A stretch of 21,097 nt of DNA from Pseudomonadota bacterium (lineage in GTDB: Bacteria; BMS3Abin14), in the NCBI GenBank assembly GCA_003229755.1, contig QIFJ01000157.1:1-21097 (forward strand), given 5' to 3'. The notes beneath the pieces are model-generated. The model was not told where the DNA came from and did no database searches. It saw nothing but the letters and a program-made list of their open reading frames with translations. The translations under genes were made by a program, and so were the position numbers. Shown here piece after piece: positions 6,503-13,982 of the stretch (within the stretch, counting starts at the first letter, position 1; every line of letters starts with the position of its first letter).

Positions 6503-6667
6503 GTGCCCGTTGAGAGGCGCCCAAATCAAAGACTTGCACCGCATTACAATCGCGCCCGACCATGGGCGCCCGAATCCATAACCTTAATATATAGTTATGG
6601 ATTCGTGAGGGAAGGGAAAACGACGCTTTTCCCTTCCCGAGGAGCAAAAAGTGGACTTTTTGCGACC
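6503..6667 (+). repeat. Multi-hairpin intergenic element, copy B
   Basis: In the 401-bp gene-free stretch 6433-6833. Successive hairpins: CGCCC/GGGCG near 6552-6571; CGAATCCATAAC with its exact complement GTTATGGATTCG; GGGAAGGGAAAA with TTTTCCCTTCCC; and GCAAAAAGT with ACTTTTTGC. It begins with GGCGCCCAAATCAA. The order and spacing match the minus strand of 13776-13982 (copy A), including paired substitutions in stems. It could be a structured RNA or a non-autonomous palindromic repeat. No coding frame of merit overlaps. Confidence 0.7.
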
Positions 6668-6733
6668 CTAACAATGTTACACTTTCGTGAAACAGGTTCC
6701 AGCATTCTCGGTTACACTGTAAGGAGCTATGAC

Positions 6734-6766
6734 CAAAGTCTGCTTTCTTGAAGAAAGCAGACTTTG
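6734..6766. repeat. 33-bp perfect palindrome
   Basis: CAAAGTCTGCTTTCTT, one central G, then its exact reverse complement. It lies 67 bp before the start of the flavoprotein gene. There is no T-tract after it, so it is a possible operator or hairpin rather than a clear terminator. Confidence 0.7.
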
Positions 6767-6833
6767 ATTCCCTTGTATAAAGTCGCTATCGGACTTTTTG
6801 AGAGTCCACCAACTTTCACAAAGGGAGATATGC

Positions 6834-8714
6834 ATGTCTGATCGCAATCTGAATATTACACGCAGGGACTTTTTGAACGCCGTACTTCTCGGTACGGGGG
6901 CTCTGCTGCTGGAATTGCCTGCACCGGCAAGGTTATTAGCGCAGGCACAATCGTGGTACGGTTACGGGGGTGTCGGCGACTATGCTGCCTCACACGGAAA
7001 TACTGAGGAGATCATCCGCATATTAAAAAAGATTCAACAGGGCCAATACGACCTGCCTCAGAACAACGTGATCGATACGGGGGAAACCTTCGACCTGGTA
7101 GTAGTAGGCGGCGGTCTGAGCGGCCTGAGCGCCGCTTACCAGTTCAGGAAAGACGCACGCAGCGGGCAAAAATGTCTCATCCTCGAAAACCATCCCATCT
7201 TCGGCGGTCATGCCAAAAGGAATGAATTCATGGTCAACGGGTACAAACTGACAGGCCCGCAGGCCTCCAATTCCTTCGCAGTCGTGAACCGTGAGGGCAC
7301 CGTTGAGAATGAGGTATTTTCGGATCTGAAGATACCGCGCACATTTTCCTATCAGGAGCTGAGTCCGGAGCTTGACCGGCTGCCCCTGGACCGTACGAGT
7401 TACGGCTTCATGCTGTGGCAGGATATTTCACCCAGTGTTGGATTCTTCTTTGACCAGGGAGAATCACCTTACTGGGTCATCGATCCATGGGGGAAGAGGC
7501 TGAAAAAAGCACCTTATTCCCGCAAGGTGAAAAGGGATTTTCTCACCTGGAGAAACACTGAAAAAAGGTATTACCGTCGCGCAGATTTCCAGCAGTGGCT
7601 CGACACGATGACCTACAGTGAATACCTGGAAAAAACCGTAGGTTTGAGTTCCGAGGTACCCGAATTCGCAAATCCCATCATCGCCAGCGCTCTCGGTCTT
7701 GGCTCCGACGCTATTTCCGCTTACGGCGCATACCAGATAGGGATGCCCGGATTCAAAGGTTTCGGAAGGTGGACGGGAACGAGACGGCTGGATGAAACCG
7801 ACTGGCATTCTTTCCCCGGTGGAAATGACGGCTTTACACGCTACCTTGTAAAAGCCCTCATTCCCGGCGCTATCGACGGCAGCTATTCATTCAATGACAT
7901 ACTTAACCGTCCGGTTAACCTGGGTGCATTAGACAGCCCCGCAAACGACGTGAGGATGAGATTAAGGGCAACTGTAGCCAGAGTGGAGCATGCCGGCTCA
8001 CCGGAAAGTTCCGGTCATGTGCTGGTTACCTATGTAAAGAACGGGCAGGCATATCGGTTGAAGGCCAACGCTGTAACCATGGCTTCCGCCAGCTGGACTA
8101 CCCGTCATATCGTAAAGGATTTACCCGATAAGTATAAAGGTGCTTATGAAAAATTTTTCTACTCTCCTGTTTTAGTAGTTAACGTGGCGCTTACTAACTG
8201 GCGCTTCCTTTACAAGCTTGGTTTGACAGGCTGCCGGTGGTTCGATGGTTTCGGATTTTCGTGCAACATTCGCAAGCCTATGATCGTCGGTGACTACCGA
8301 CAGCCGCTGCACCCGGACAAACCTGTAGTCCTGACCTTCTACGTGCCGCTGCACTATCCCGGCCTTCCCGTGCAGGAGCAGGGAGCAAAAGGGCGGAAGG
8401 AGATCCTGTCTACCAGCTACCGGGACTACGAACAGCAGATCATAGAACAGATGAACCGGCTTTTCGGCAGCGTGGGATTTGATCCGAAAAGGGATATAGC
8501 CGGCATTATCCTGAACCGCTGGGTCAACGCCTACATCAACCCGCAGCCGGGTTTCTACTTCGGACGAAACGGCAGGCCTGCTCCGCGGGACGTTATCTGG
8601 GAGCGTTTCGGCCGCATCGCTTTCGGGCATTCCGAGCTGAACGGACATCAGAACTGGGTTGTCGCTATTGAGGAAGGGCGTTCGGCGGCCGAAAAAGCCA
8701 TGGAAGTCCTGTAA
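6834..8714 (+). CDS. Tat-exported FAD-dependent oxidoreductase (amine-oxidase/desaturase-like)
   Basis: 626 aa with the start at 6834, after AAGGGAGATATGC; a start 36 bases upstream is open but has no binding site. The N-terminus NITRRDFLNAVLLGTGALLL is a twin-arginine signal, cut near AQA, so the protein is probably exported folded with its cofactor. The FAD motif is FDLVVVGGGLSGLSAAYQF (residues 86-104), with Glu118 as the likely ribose ligand, then IFGGHAKRNEF, as in the flavin amine oxidase/phytoene desaturase superfamily. The C-terminal part (FGHSELNGHQNWVVAIEEGRSAAEK) closes the FAD domain. The substrate is unknown. A spermidine-synthase-like pair is encoded convergently next door, which suggests, but does not prove, a periplasmic polyamine-type substrate. 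Confidence 0.88.
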   Translation: MSDRNLNITRRDFLNAVLLGTGALLLELPAPARLLAQAQSWYGYGGVGDYAASHGNTEEIIRILKKIQQGQYDLPQNNVIDTGETFDLVVVGGGLSGLSAAYQFRKDARSGQKCLILENHPIFGGHAKRNEFMVNGYKLTGPQASNSFAVVNREGTVENEVFSDLKIPRTFSYQELSPELDRLPLDRTSYGFMLWQDISPSVGFFFDQGESPYWVIDPWGKRLKKAPYSRKVKRDFLTWRNTEKRYYRRADFQQWLDTMTYSEYLEKTVGLSSEVPEFANPIIASALGLGSDAISAYGAYQIGMPGFKGFGRWTGTRRLDETDWHSFPGGNDGFTRYLVKALIPGAIDGSYSFNDILNRPVNLGALDSPANDVRMRLRATVARVEHAGSPESSGHVLVTYVKNGQAYRLKANAVTMASASWTTRHIVKDLPDKYKGAYEKFFYSPVLVVNVALTNWRFLYKLGLTGCRWFDGFGFSCNIRKPMIVGDYRQPLHPDKPVVLTFYVPLHYPGLPVQEQGAKGRKEILSTSYRDYEQQIIEQMNRLFGSVGFDPKRDIAGIILNRWVNAYINPQPGFYFGRNGRPAPRDVIWERFGRIAFGHSELNGHQNWVVAIEEGRSAAEKAMEVL

Positions 8715-8753
8715 TTCTGAGTGGTACATGTATAACGAAGTGTCGATGTAGAG

Positions 8754-8925
8754 TATTAGAAATTGGAAATTGGAGATTGAGATTAGAACATTCAGACATT
8801 GGAAAATGGAAATTGGAAATTAGAGTTGTTGGTTGTCAGTTGATAGTTTTGTTAAACCTGCAGCCTGCCGCCTATAGCCTATAGCCTGTTTTACACACCA
8901 CGCATTACGCGTCACGCATCACGAT
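8754..8925. repeat. Cluster of four different heptamer repeat families
   Basis: The 263-bp gap 8715-8977 between convergent genes holds: AAATTGG/AGATTGA words (8754-8825); GTTGGTT/GTCAGTT words (8826-8848); GCCTATA, GCCTATA, GCCTG (about 8871-8888); and ACGCATT, ACGCGTC, ACGCATC (8899-8922). All have a 7-base step although the words differ. Confidence 0.75.
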
Positions 8926-8977
8926 CCTGGACCTTTCATCTGGAGGCGATCCCGCTTTCCACCAGCTCGGCATCTCT

Positions 8978-9559
8978 CTAGGCAGGTTTTAAATTCAGAA
9001 AGAGGAGCGGCAGTGAAATGATTATCAATATAATACCTTCTGCCATGATCAGGACCTTAACTCCCGCTATGGTGATGAGATAAAAAGAAGTAAGAAGCGT
9101 TCCGATAATGCTCCCGAGAGTTGAGAGGGCGTAGAGGGTACCGATGGTCGACCCGGATGTGTGCAGGCTTATGATCATAAGCTTCGCTGTATAAGGGCTT
9201 ATGGCTCCGAGAAATACGGAGGGGATGAAAAACAGGAGCATCGATACAAGCAGGGGGCCCGATCTGATACCCAGATCCAGCGTAAATACCCAATTGGATA
9301 TCCCGGTACTGTAGAGTGGAAAAGTAATGTAGAAAATACCCGGAATTATTATGATAAACGCCAGTTTCTTCAACGACGGTCTGATATCCGCAACCTTTCC
9401 CCCAAAAAAATAACCGGCCGATAGCCCTGCCAGAAAAACGCTGATGAGACTTCCCCACACAAAGACGGAATTGCCGAAATTAGGGGCAAGCACTCGGCTG
9501 CCGAGGATCTCAAAGGACATAACCATCGCGCCGCCGAGAAAAACGATAACATATATCAT
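8978..9559 (-). CDS. Membrane protein like the transmembrane half of MFS/spermidine synthase fusions
   Basis: 193 aa with about six hydrophobic helices. Start at 9559 after AGAGGTG. The N-terminal sequence (SFEILGSRVLAPNFG, then VWGSLISVFLAGLSAGYFFGG) is typical of the membrane half of fused MFS/spermidine synthase proteins, in which a synthase domain normally follows in the same chain. Here the synthase-like domain is a separate gene and lies upstream, 20 bp away, in the same operon. The protein ends soon after the sixth helix (LLFLNLKPA), so the C-terminal domain is absent rather than frameshifted. It may be the membrane partner of the exported synthase-like protein. Its transport substrate is unknown. 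Confidence 0.8.
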   Translation of the reverse strand: MIYVIVFLGGAMVMSFEILGSRVLAPNFGNSVFVWGSLISVFLAGLSAGYFFGGKVADIRPSLKKLAFIIIIPGIFYITFPLYSTGISNWVFTLDLGIRSGPLLVSMLLFFIPSVFLGAISPYTAKLMIISLHTSGSTIGTLYALSTLGSIIGTLLTSFYLITIAGVKVLIMAEGIILIIISLPLLFLNLKPA

Positions 9560-9579
9560 CGTGCACCTCTGAAAGAATA

Positions 9580-10515
9580 CTAGTTTTTCATTTCCATTTG
9601 CTGTAAGAGATTCACGGGAGCAAAATCATCCGTAAGGACTCGCACACGATATATTTTGCTGTTGTTTTTCTGGTAATCCCACGACCATGTAACTATCTGA
9701 GATAAATCTATTCCTTTGGCAGTCCGGATCTCTTCAGCTTGCGCCAGAACGACGTTCGCCTCTTTCTCCGGGATGTTCGTTGGGGATACAAAAATATAAT
9801 TCATCGAATTCTCACCGCGAAAAACGCTGAGTTGGGGAAACTCTTTCAAGTAGGTCTTTATCATTGACCAGAAATACTTGTTTTTTGATTCCGCGACGAT
9901 GTTCGATACGACGACTCCCCCCTTTTTCAGTTTCAGTTTGACCTCTTCCAGAAACTCCCTGGTCGTCAGGTGGAACGGGATGCTGTCACCCCTGTATGCA
10001 TCAAGAAAGATTATGTCATATTTTTTAGAGGTTCTTTTTAAAAAAACCCTCCCATCTGAGATGTGCACTTTCATGTTTTTCGCTTCACTGAAATAAAAGT
10101 ATTTTTTTGCGATATCAAGTATGTCAGGGTCTATTTCGACAATATCAATATTGGCATCACGGTAATATTTATAAAAATATTTCGGCATTGCTCCGGCCCC
10201 TAAACCTATAAAGAGTACATCTTCAGGCTCCTTATCTACAAAAGCAAGGGATGTGAAAGCCATCCGATAATATTCGAACAGGAGCTTTTCCGGATCGTCG
10301 ATAGAAACTCCACCCTGTATTCCTCTCCCCGGGCCTTTTCCATTTGTGTTGACCAGAATATATCTTTCCCTCTTCTCCGGGTTTTCCTCGACCCTTATGT
10401 ATTGATAGAGCGAGTTTTTTTCGAAAAGGACACGATTTGGAGGTCCGTGAGAAGCGAGGGCCAAGCCCGGAACCATTGCCAATTGAAAAATCAAAAAAGG
10501 AAGAAATGCGCGCAT
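9580..10515 (-). CDS. Spermidine-synthase-like protein with signal peptide
   Basis: 311 aa; start at 10515 behind AAAGGCGGT. Residues 1-22 look like a Sec signal peptide (MRAFLPFLIFQLAMVPGLALA), so the protein may be periplasmic. The Rossmann methyltransferase/aminopropyltransferase core has GLGAGAM (104-110), VEIDP (126-130), SDGR (153-156) and LDAYRGDSIPFHLTTREF (171-188). This last motif is the one in MFS-fused synthase-like proteins, not the DSTDP motif of true spermidine synthases, so genuine spermidine synthesis is doubtful. It is the first gene of a two-gene operon with the membrane protein. An exported protein of this fold is odd because its usual S-adenosyl cosubstrates are cytoplasmic. 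Confidence 0.82.
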   Translation of the reverse strand: MRAFLPFLIFQLAMVPGLALASHGPPNRVLFEKNSLYQYIRVEENPEKRERYILVNTNGKGPGRGIQGGVSIDDPEKLLFEYYRMAFTSLAFVDKEPEDVLFIGLGAGAMPKYFYKYYRDANIDIVEIDPDILDIAKKYFYFSEAKNMKVHISDGRVFLKRTSKKYDIIFLDAYRGDSIPFHLTTREFLEEVKLKLKKGGVVVSNIVAESKNKYFWSMIKTYLKEFPQLSVFRGENSMNYIFVSPTNIPEKEANVVLAQAEEIRTAKGIDLSQIVTWSWDYQKNNSKIYRVRVLTDDFAPVNLLQQMEMKN

Positions 10516-10639
10516 AGTAAACCGCCTTTCCGTTTAAAAATAACTGCTTTATTTCTGTGCTGCATGAATAATGTCTTTATCGCTGTAACAAATCCTGGTT
10601 AAGGTTCCAATTCTGATTCTATTTGCCCTCTTCACTTAA

Positions 10640-10648
10640 AGTATAACA
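10640..10648 (-). promoter_or_regulatory. Possible extended -10 promoter for the synthase-like operon
   Basis: TGTTATACT on the minus strand, an extended -10 (TGn-TATACT), about 125 bp before the start at 10515. No convincing -35 at 17 bp. The rest of 10516-10728 shows no gene or repeat. Confidence 0.3.
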
Positions 10649-10728
10649 CTTCCACTGTAACAAGCTTTGCAAGTAAGGAAATATTTGATGATTTCATGTT
10701 CGGAGCACATCTATTAAAGGCACCAGGA

Positions 10729-11451
10729 TCAGAACTCAATACCGAGATTGGGCATCCAGTTGATAATAATTGCACTCTTGCCGGTCACTAGAAGTATGCC
10801 GAAAAGGACCATTATCATGGCGTTCAGGTAGACGAAGATCTTCTGGTGGCGACTCAGGAATTTCATGTGACTGAGAAAATAGTTGAAGAACAGTCCCAAA
10901 ACGAGAAAGGGCGTCCCCAGTCCCATTGAGTATACAGCCAGCAGTTTTGTACCGTAAGCAGCTGAAGCTTCCGAAGTGGCATACAGAAGAATGGAGGACA
11001 GGATAGGACCGGAGCACGGTATCCAGCCTGCGGCAAAACCCAACCCCACCAGAAAACTTCCCAGAAAGCCAGCCGGTTTCTTGTGAAAGTGGTACCTGAC
11101 ATCCTTTGAGAGGAACCCGACATGCAGGGTCCCTACGGTAAAAAGAGCGAAAACAATAATGACAATTCCCCCGGTGATCCTTATCCACAGCCGGTATTGC
11201 AAAAAAAGCTGCCCGATCCAGGATGCCATGGCGCCAAGGAGCATAAAGAGAACGGAAAAACCAAGGATAAAGGCAACGGAGTTCGTCATTGTCACCCCGA
11301 TGACCTCCCTCTTGTTCTCGTGGGAGATGAGTGTGTCGAATGAGCTACCTGTGATAAAGGAGATGTAAGACGGGAAAAGGGCCAGACAGCATGGCGAGAG
11401 GAATGACAGGACCCCGGCAGCATAGGCCATATAGTACGGGATATTAGCCAT
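10729..11451 (-). CDS. ccdA: CcdA-type thiol-reductant transporter (cytochrome c biogenesis)
   Basis: 240 aa, six-helix protein of the CcdA/DsbD transmembrane family, which moves reducing equivalents from cytoplasmic thioredoxin to periplasmic thiol proteins. The redox cysteines are in LSPCCLALFPSY (Cys21/Cys22) and WIPCSGPILSS (Cys146). ATG at 11451 is the only usable start; an in-frame stop lies four codons upstream and the binding site is weak, so translation may be coupled or low. It lies downstream of the two-helix protein and the CsoR-like operator. It could serve the Ccm genes at 12.3-17.5 kb or keep copper-binding thiols reduced. Confidence 0.9.
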   Translation of the reverse strand: MANIPYYMAYAAGVLSFLSPCCLALFPSYISFITGSSFDTLISHENKREVIGVTMTNSVAFILGFSVLFMLLGAMASWIGQLFLQYRLWIRITGGIVIIVFALFTVGTLHVGFLSKDVRYHFHKKPAGFLGSFLVGLGFAAGWIPCSGPILSSILLYATSEASAAYGTKLLAVYSMGLGTPFLVLGLFFNYFLSHMKFLSRHQKIFVYLNAMIMVLFGILLVTGKSAIIINWMPNLGIEF

Positions 11452-11583
11452 GGAAGCTTTTAATCATCGCCAAGTGCCAGACATACCTCCCTTCTCCATC
11501 ATAAAATACCTGATGACGAGGCCAACTCCAACAATAATGTTAGTTGCGGATGAATCCGGAAAACCCGGACCTTTCTGGAATCA

Positions 11584-11826
11584 TTAAAGCCTGTTGTATA
11601 TCCATGCGAATAAATACAAAAGCACAAAGCTGATGACCGCTGCCTCTACCATGCCGCCTATTATACCCATCAGAGACAGGGAGAAGAATATGTGCCACTT
11701 CATCATCATCTCAACAGCTCCGCTGTAGATCCCAAGGTTCCCGAAAATTCCAAGTAGTAACATCACCGCAACAGCTACTATCGCCCCGGCGGCGGCAAGT
11801 GCGCCAGGTTTCAGTTTCGCATTCAT
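11584..11826 (-). CDS. Two-helix small membrane protein, DUF5676-like
   Basis: 80 aa; ATG at 11826 with AAAGGAG upstream. Two long hydrophobic segments at residues 9-30 and 46-78 are joined by a short loop (MMMKWHIFFS). It ends in LLYLFAWIYNRL, similar to the FAWLYN-type end of DUF5676 membrane proteins (often labelled holin-like, frequent near metal-resistance genes). The assignment is from memory of the family pattern only. It is the first gene behind the promoter with the second CsoR-like site, so copper-responsive expression is plausible. The 132 bp between it and ccdA hold no convincing gene. Confidence 0.7.
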   Translation of the reverse strand: MNAKLKPGALAAAGAIVAVAVMLLLGIFGNLGIYSGAVEMMMKWHIFFSLSLMGIIGGMVEAAVISFVLLYLFAWIYNRL

Positions 11827-11977
11827 TTCTCTTCTCCTTTCACGCCGTTAAGTTGTAAAAAGGTTCCAGCAGCCTGAAAGCGGCTGAACTGTGTTCAAGG
11901 CTCTTATTTTTTTTACGATGAATTGATCCAATTTCCGCTACTCTACCATCCCCCCTAATTACCACCTGTATAATTTA

Positions 11978-12007
11978 TACTATACCCCCCCATGGCATGA
12001 GAAGCAA
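11978..12007 (-). promoter_or_regulatory. Promoter with second CsoR-like operator
   Basis: TGCCATGGGGGGGTATAGTA on the minus strand (11978-11997) matches the csoR promoter operator at 16 of 20 positions, including the G-run and GTA end. It overlaps a -10 TATAGT (11979-11984) that is 17 bp from a -35 TTGCTT (12002-12007); TATAAA next to it is an alternative -10. It would control the two-helix protein and perhaps ccdA, and is about 100 bp from the divergent small Cys protein gene. Confidence 0.65.
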
Positions 12008-12030
12008 ACACTTGCAAACATATCCATTTA

Positions 12031-12060
12031 TTGCTATTCTTTTACAGAAAGCCAGATAAT
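12031..12060 (+). promoter_or_regulatory. Possible promoter for the 66-aa Cys-Cys protein
   Basis: TTGCTA (12031-12036), 18-bp spacer, GATAAT (12055-12060) on the plus strand, 50 bp before the start. It is a weak match, about 30 bp from the CsoR-like site. Confidence 0.35.
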
Positions 12061-12112
12061 ATTATTTCGTTTCAAGTTAACCGGGCAGAAGTCGCAATGA
12101 AGGAGGCAAGTC

Positions 12113-12313
12113 ATGGAAGCTAAAATGGAACCTAAAGAAGAAAAGGGATTATGGAAGAAAATCGGCAAGAGCGTCAAGAAGACGCTCGGTGATCTGAAGG
12201 AAGACTCCGTTGCGGCCAATCCCACGGACCCCGTTGACTGCTGCAACCCACCGGAGATGCCCAAGACAACCACGGAACACCATAAAAAACAGGGCAAGCC
12301 TGATCCAGGCTGA
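12113..12313 (+). CDS. Small soluble Lys-rich protein with Cys-Cys and His-His motifs
   Basis: 66 aa; start at 12113 is fixed by AGGAGG (12101-12106). There is no signal peptide or membrane helix. Residues 1-32 are charged and likely helical (KKIGKSVKKTLGDLKED). Then come DCCNPPEMPK (Cys43-Cys44, Met) and EHHKK, a possible soft-metal site. The gene is divergent from the unit behind the second CsoR-like operator, suggesting a cytoplasmic copper-binding or sensing peptide. No family is recognised. It converges on lgt with a 29-bp gap. Confidence 0.65.
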   Translation: MEAKMEPKEEKGLWKKIGKSVKKTLGDLKEDSVAANPTDPVDCCNPPEMPKTTTEHHKKQGKPDPG

Positions 12314-12342
12314 TCAGCAGAGCAGTTGTCCGCGCAATCCCG

Positions 12343-13152
12343 CTAGGCAGGGCTGCTATCCAACCCTGCCGTCGACCTGATCTTTCCACGGCGGGAGAGG
12401 ATAATATAGGCTGCAATGGCAAGAGGAACTACTATCAAACTGATAACCTGGCTTGTGGAAAGAGTTACACCTGAGATAACCATAAAGCCCCTGGGATCTC
12501 CCCTTAAGAACTCCATGTTGAAGCGCAATATCCCGTACATCATCCCGTAAGCAGCTATTGCCTGGCCGTGAAACCCGGATCTTGAACGGATCCACAGGAG
12601 AATAACCGTAAGGATCATCAGTAACAGAAATGAATATATCTGAACGGGATGAACCGGAACTCCAAGAAAATTTCCGGTGAGGGCTCGGGGATCGGTAAAG
12701 GTAACAGCCCATGGCAGGTCAGTTGGTTTACCGTAACATCCACCGGCAAAGAAGCAGCCCAACCTTCCGATACCGTGTCCAAAAGCAAGCCCGGGCGCGA
12801 CGTTATCCGTAAATCTCCATAAATCAAGACCCTTTACTCGAGCGGCTATTATTAATCCCACCGAACCGCCTATGAGGCCGCCGTAAAAGACCAGGCCTCC
12901 TCGCCAGATCATTGGTATCTGAAGCGGATTAGCCAGGTAATAGTCGAGGCTAAGGAAGACAAAAAGAGCCCTTGCGCCGATGATAGCGCCCACTATAACG
13001 AAAATAGCCACGTCTGGAACAGTTCCCGGTTCTCCGCCATCCTTTCGATGCAGATAATCGATGAGGAAAGTAGCCCCCAGTATGCCAAGGGTGAAAAACA
13101 CACCATATGTGTGGATCGTCAGGGGTCCTATTTTCAGCAGTTCGGGGTACAT
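12343..13152 (-). CDS. lgt: Prolipoprotein diacylglyceryl transferase
   Basis: 269 aa inner-membrane enzyme that transfers diacylglycerol from phosphatidylglycerol to the lipobox Cys of prolipoproteins. The Lgt signature HGIGRLGCFFAGGCYG is at residues 126-141. Other family marks are HTYGVFF near the N-terminus, IIGARALFVF (58-67) and GGLVFYGGLIGG (85-96). About seven hydrophobic helices and the length are normal for Lgt. The start ATG at 13152 follows the TPR gene stop by one base, with the binding site GAGGAG inside that gene, so translation is coupled. It is the last gene of the Ccm operon. Confidence 0.97.
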   Translation of the reverse strand: MYPELLKIGPLTIHTYGVFFTLGILGATFLIDYLHRKDGGEPGTVPDVAIFVIVGAIIGARALFVFLSLDYYLANPLQIPMIWRGGLVFYGGLIGGSVGLIIAARVKGLDLWRFTDNVAPGLAFGHGIGRLGCFFAGGCYGKPTDLPWAVTFTDPRALTGNFLGVPVHPVQIYSFLLLMILTVILLWIRSRSGFHGQAIAAYGMMYGILRFNMEFLRGDPRGFMVISGVTLSTSQVISLIVVPLAIAAYIILSRRGKIRSTAGLDSSPA

Positions 13153-13153
13153 T

Positions 13154-13747
13154 TTATCTCCTCATCTCCTCTATCTGCTGGAGTGCTGCTTTTTTCAGGG
13201 TGGTGTTGGGGTTGTTGTTCAAAACCTCCTCAAAATGCTCAACAGCCTTATCTTTATCATTCTTGTCAAATCTGTAAATATGACCCATGTAGAAGTGCGC
13301 ATTGAGGAAACCCGGCTTGATTTTCAACACCTTCTCGAACCTTTCAATGGCCTCATCTGGTCTTTGGGTTCTCATGTAGAGCATTCCCAGGTCAGTCTGT
13401 ACATGGAGATTTTCAGGATCGATTTTTTCTGCCTTCTTAAAGATTTCGATCCCTTTGGCTGGTTCATTTCTATCGTAGTAAATATCGCCCAATCTGATTA
13501 TTGAATCTATATCCCGCGGATTCGCTCCTATATATCTGATAAGTTCCTGCTCATCAGACTGAACAGTTCCTCCAGTATTCACCGGACTGACAGCGGTATT
13601 ATTGCCAGCACTCTGGACAGGAACCGGATTTCGCTTATTTTTCAAGCTTTTTACGCCGTTTATCATAGCCATGGCGGCTATAATTACCAGGACTGCCCAG
13701 AAGAAAGAAATGACTATCATTTCTTTTCTGCTTCTGATCGCTTCCAT
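13154..13747 (-). CDS. Membrane-anchored TPR protein (CcmI C-terminal-like)
   Basis: 197 aa. Start at 13747 behind GGGAGG. One membrane helix at residues 10-31, a Pro/Ser/Gly linker (40-65), then three TPR units at about 78-111, 113-145 and 147-181. In System I cytochrome c maturation, CcmI has a membrane part and a periplasmic TPR part that holds apocytochrome. Here the preceding gene supplies a CcmI N-terminal-like part, so this may be the TPR half. TPR proteins are common, so specificity for apocytochrome is inference from context. Its stop overlaps the lgt ribosome binding site. Confidence 0.85.
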   Translation of the reverse strand: MEAIRSRKEMIVISFFWAVLVIIAAMAMINGVKSLKNKRNPVPVQSAGNNTAVSPVNTGGTVQSDEQELIRYIGANPRDIDSIIRLGDIYYDRNEPAKGIEIFKKAEKIDPENLHVQTDLGMLYMRTQRPDEAIERFEKVLKIKPGFLNAHFYMGHIYRFDKNDKDKAVEHFEEVLNNNPNTTLKKAALQQIEEMRR

Positions 13748-13775
13748 TTTCAGTCATCCTCCCGTTTTTATATAT

Positions 13776-13982
13776 GGTCGTAAAAAGTCCATCCATGGCT
13801 TTTTACTTAGCGGAAAGCGAAAAGTGTCATTTTCACTTTCCTCACAGGTTAATGTTATTTGTCGTGAAAAGCCCGTAAGCGGCTTTTCGCTCCGGGTGCC
13901 CACCCTCGGGCACGATAGTAATATGCAAGTTGTTGATTTGGGCGCCCCTTAATGGGCGCGTTGATAACTTCTTGCGAAGTCA
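13776..13982 (-). repeat. Multi-hairpin intergenic element, copy A
   Basis: It fills the gap between the CcmI-like and TPR genes. Read on the minus strand: GACTTCGCAAGAAGTTATC; GGCGCCCAAATCAA; a stem GTGCCC/GGGCAC; a stem GCGAAAAGCC with GGGCTTTTCAC; a stem GGAAAGTGAAAA with TTTTCGCTTTCC (one G-T pair); and a terminal stem GTAAAAAG with CTTTTTAC ending GAC. Copy B at 6503-6667 shows the same order. Because it lies inside an apparent operon it may affect transcript processing or stability. Confidence 0.75.

Noticed and set aside
6798..6833. N-terminal extension of the Tat flavoprotein
   Set aside because: The twin-arginine signal begins properly from 6834, where the ribosome binding site also is.
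11464..11577. Short frame between the two-helix protein and ccdA with IIVGVGLVIRYFMMEKGG
   Set aside because: Only about 37 codons, no usual start codon before the hydrophobic part and no binding site. It may be a remnant.
12346..12370. Terminator between the 66-aa gene and lgt
   Set aside because: A GGCAGGG/CCCTGCC stem exists, but it is inside the last codons of lgt and no T-run follows.
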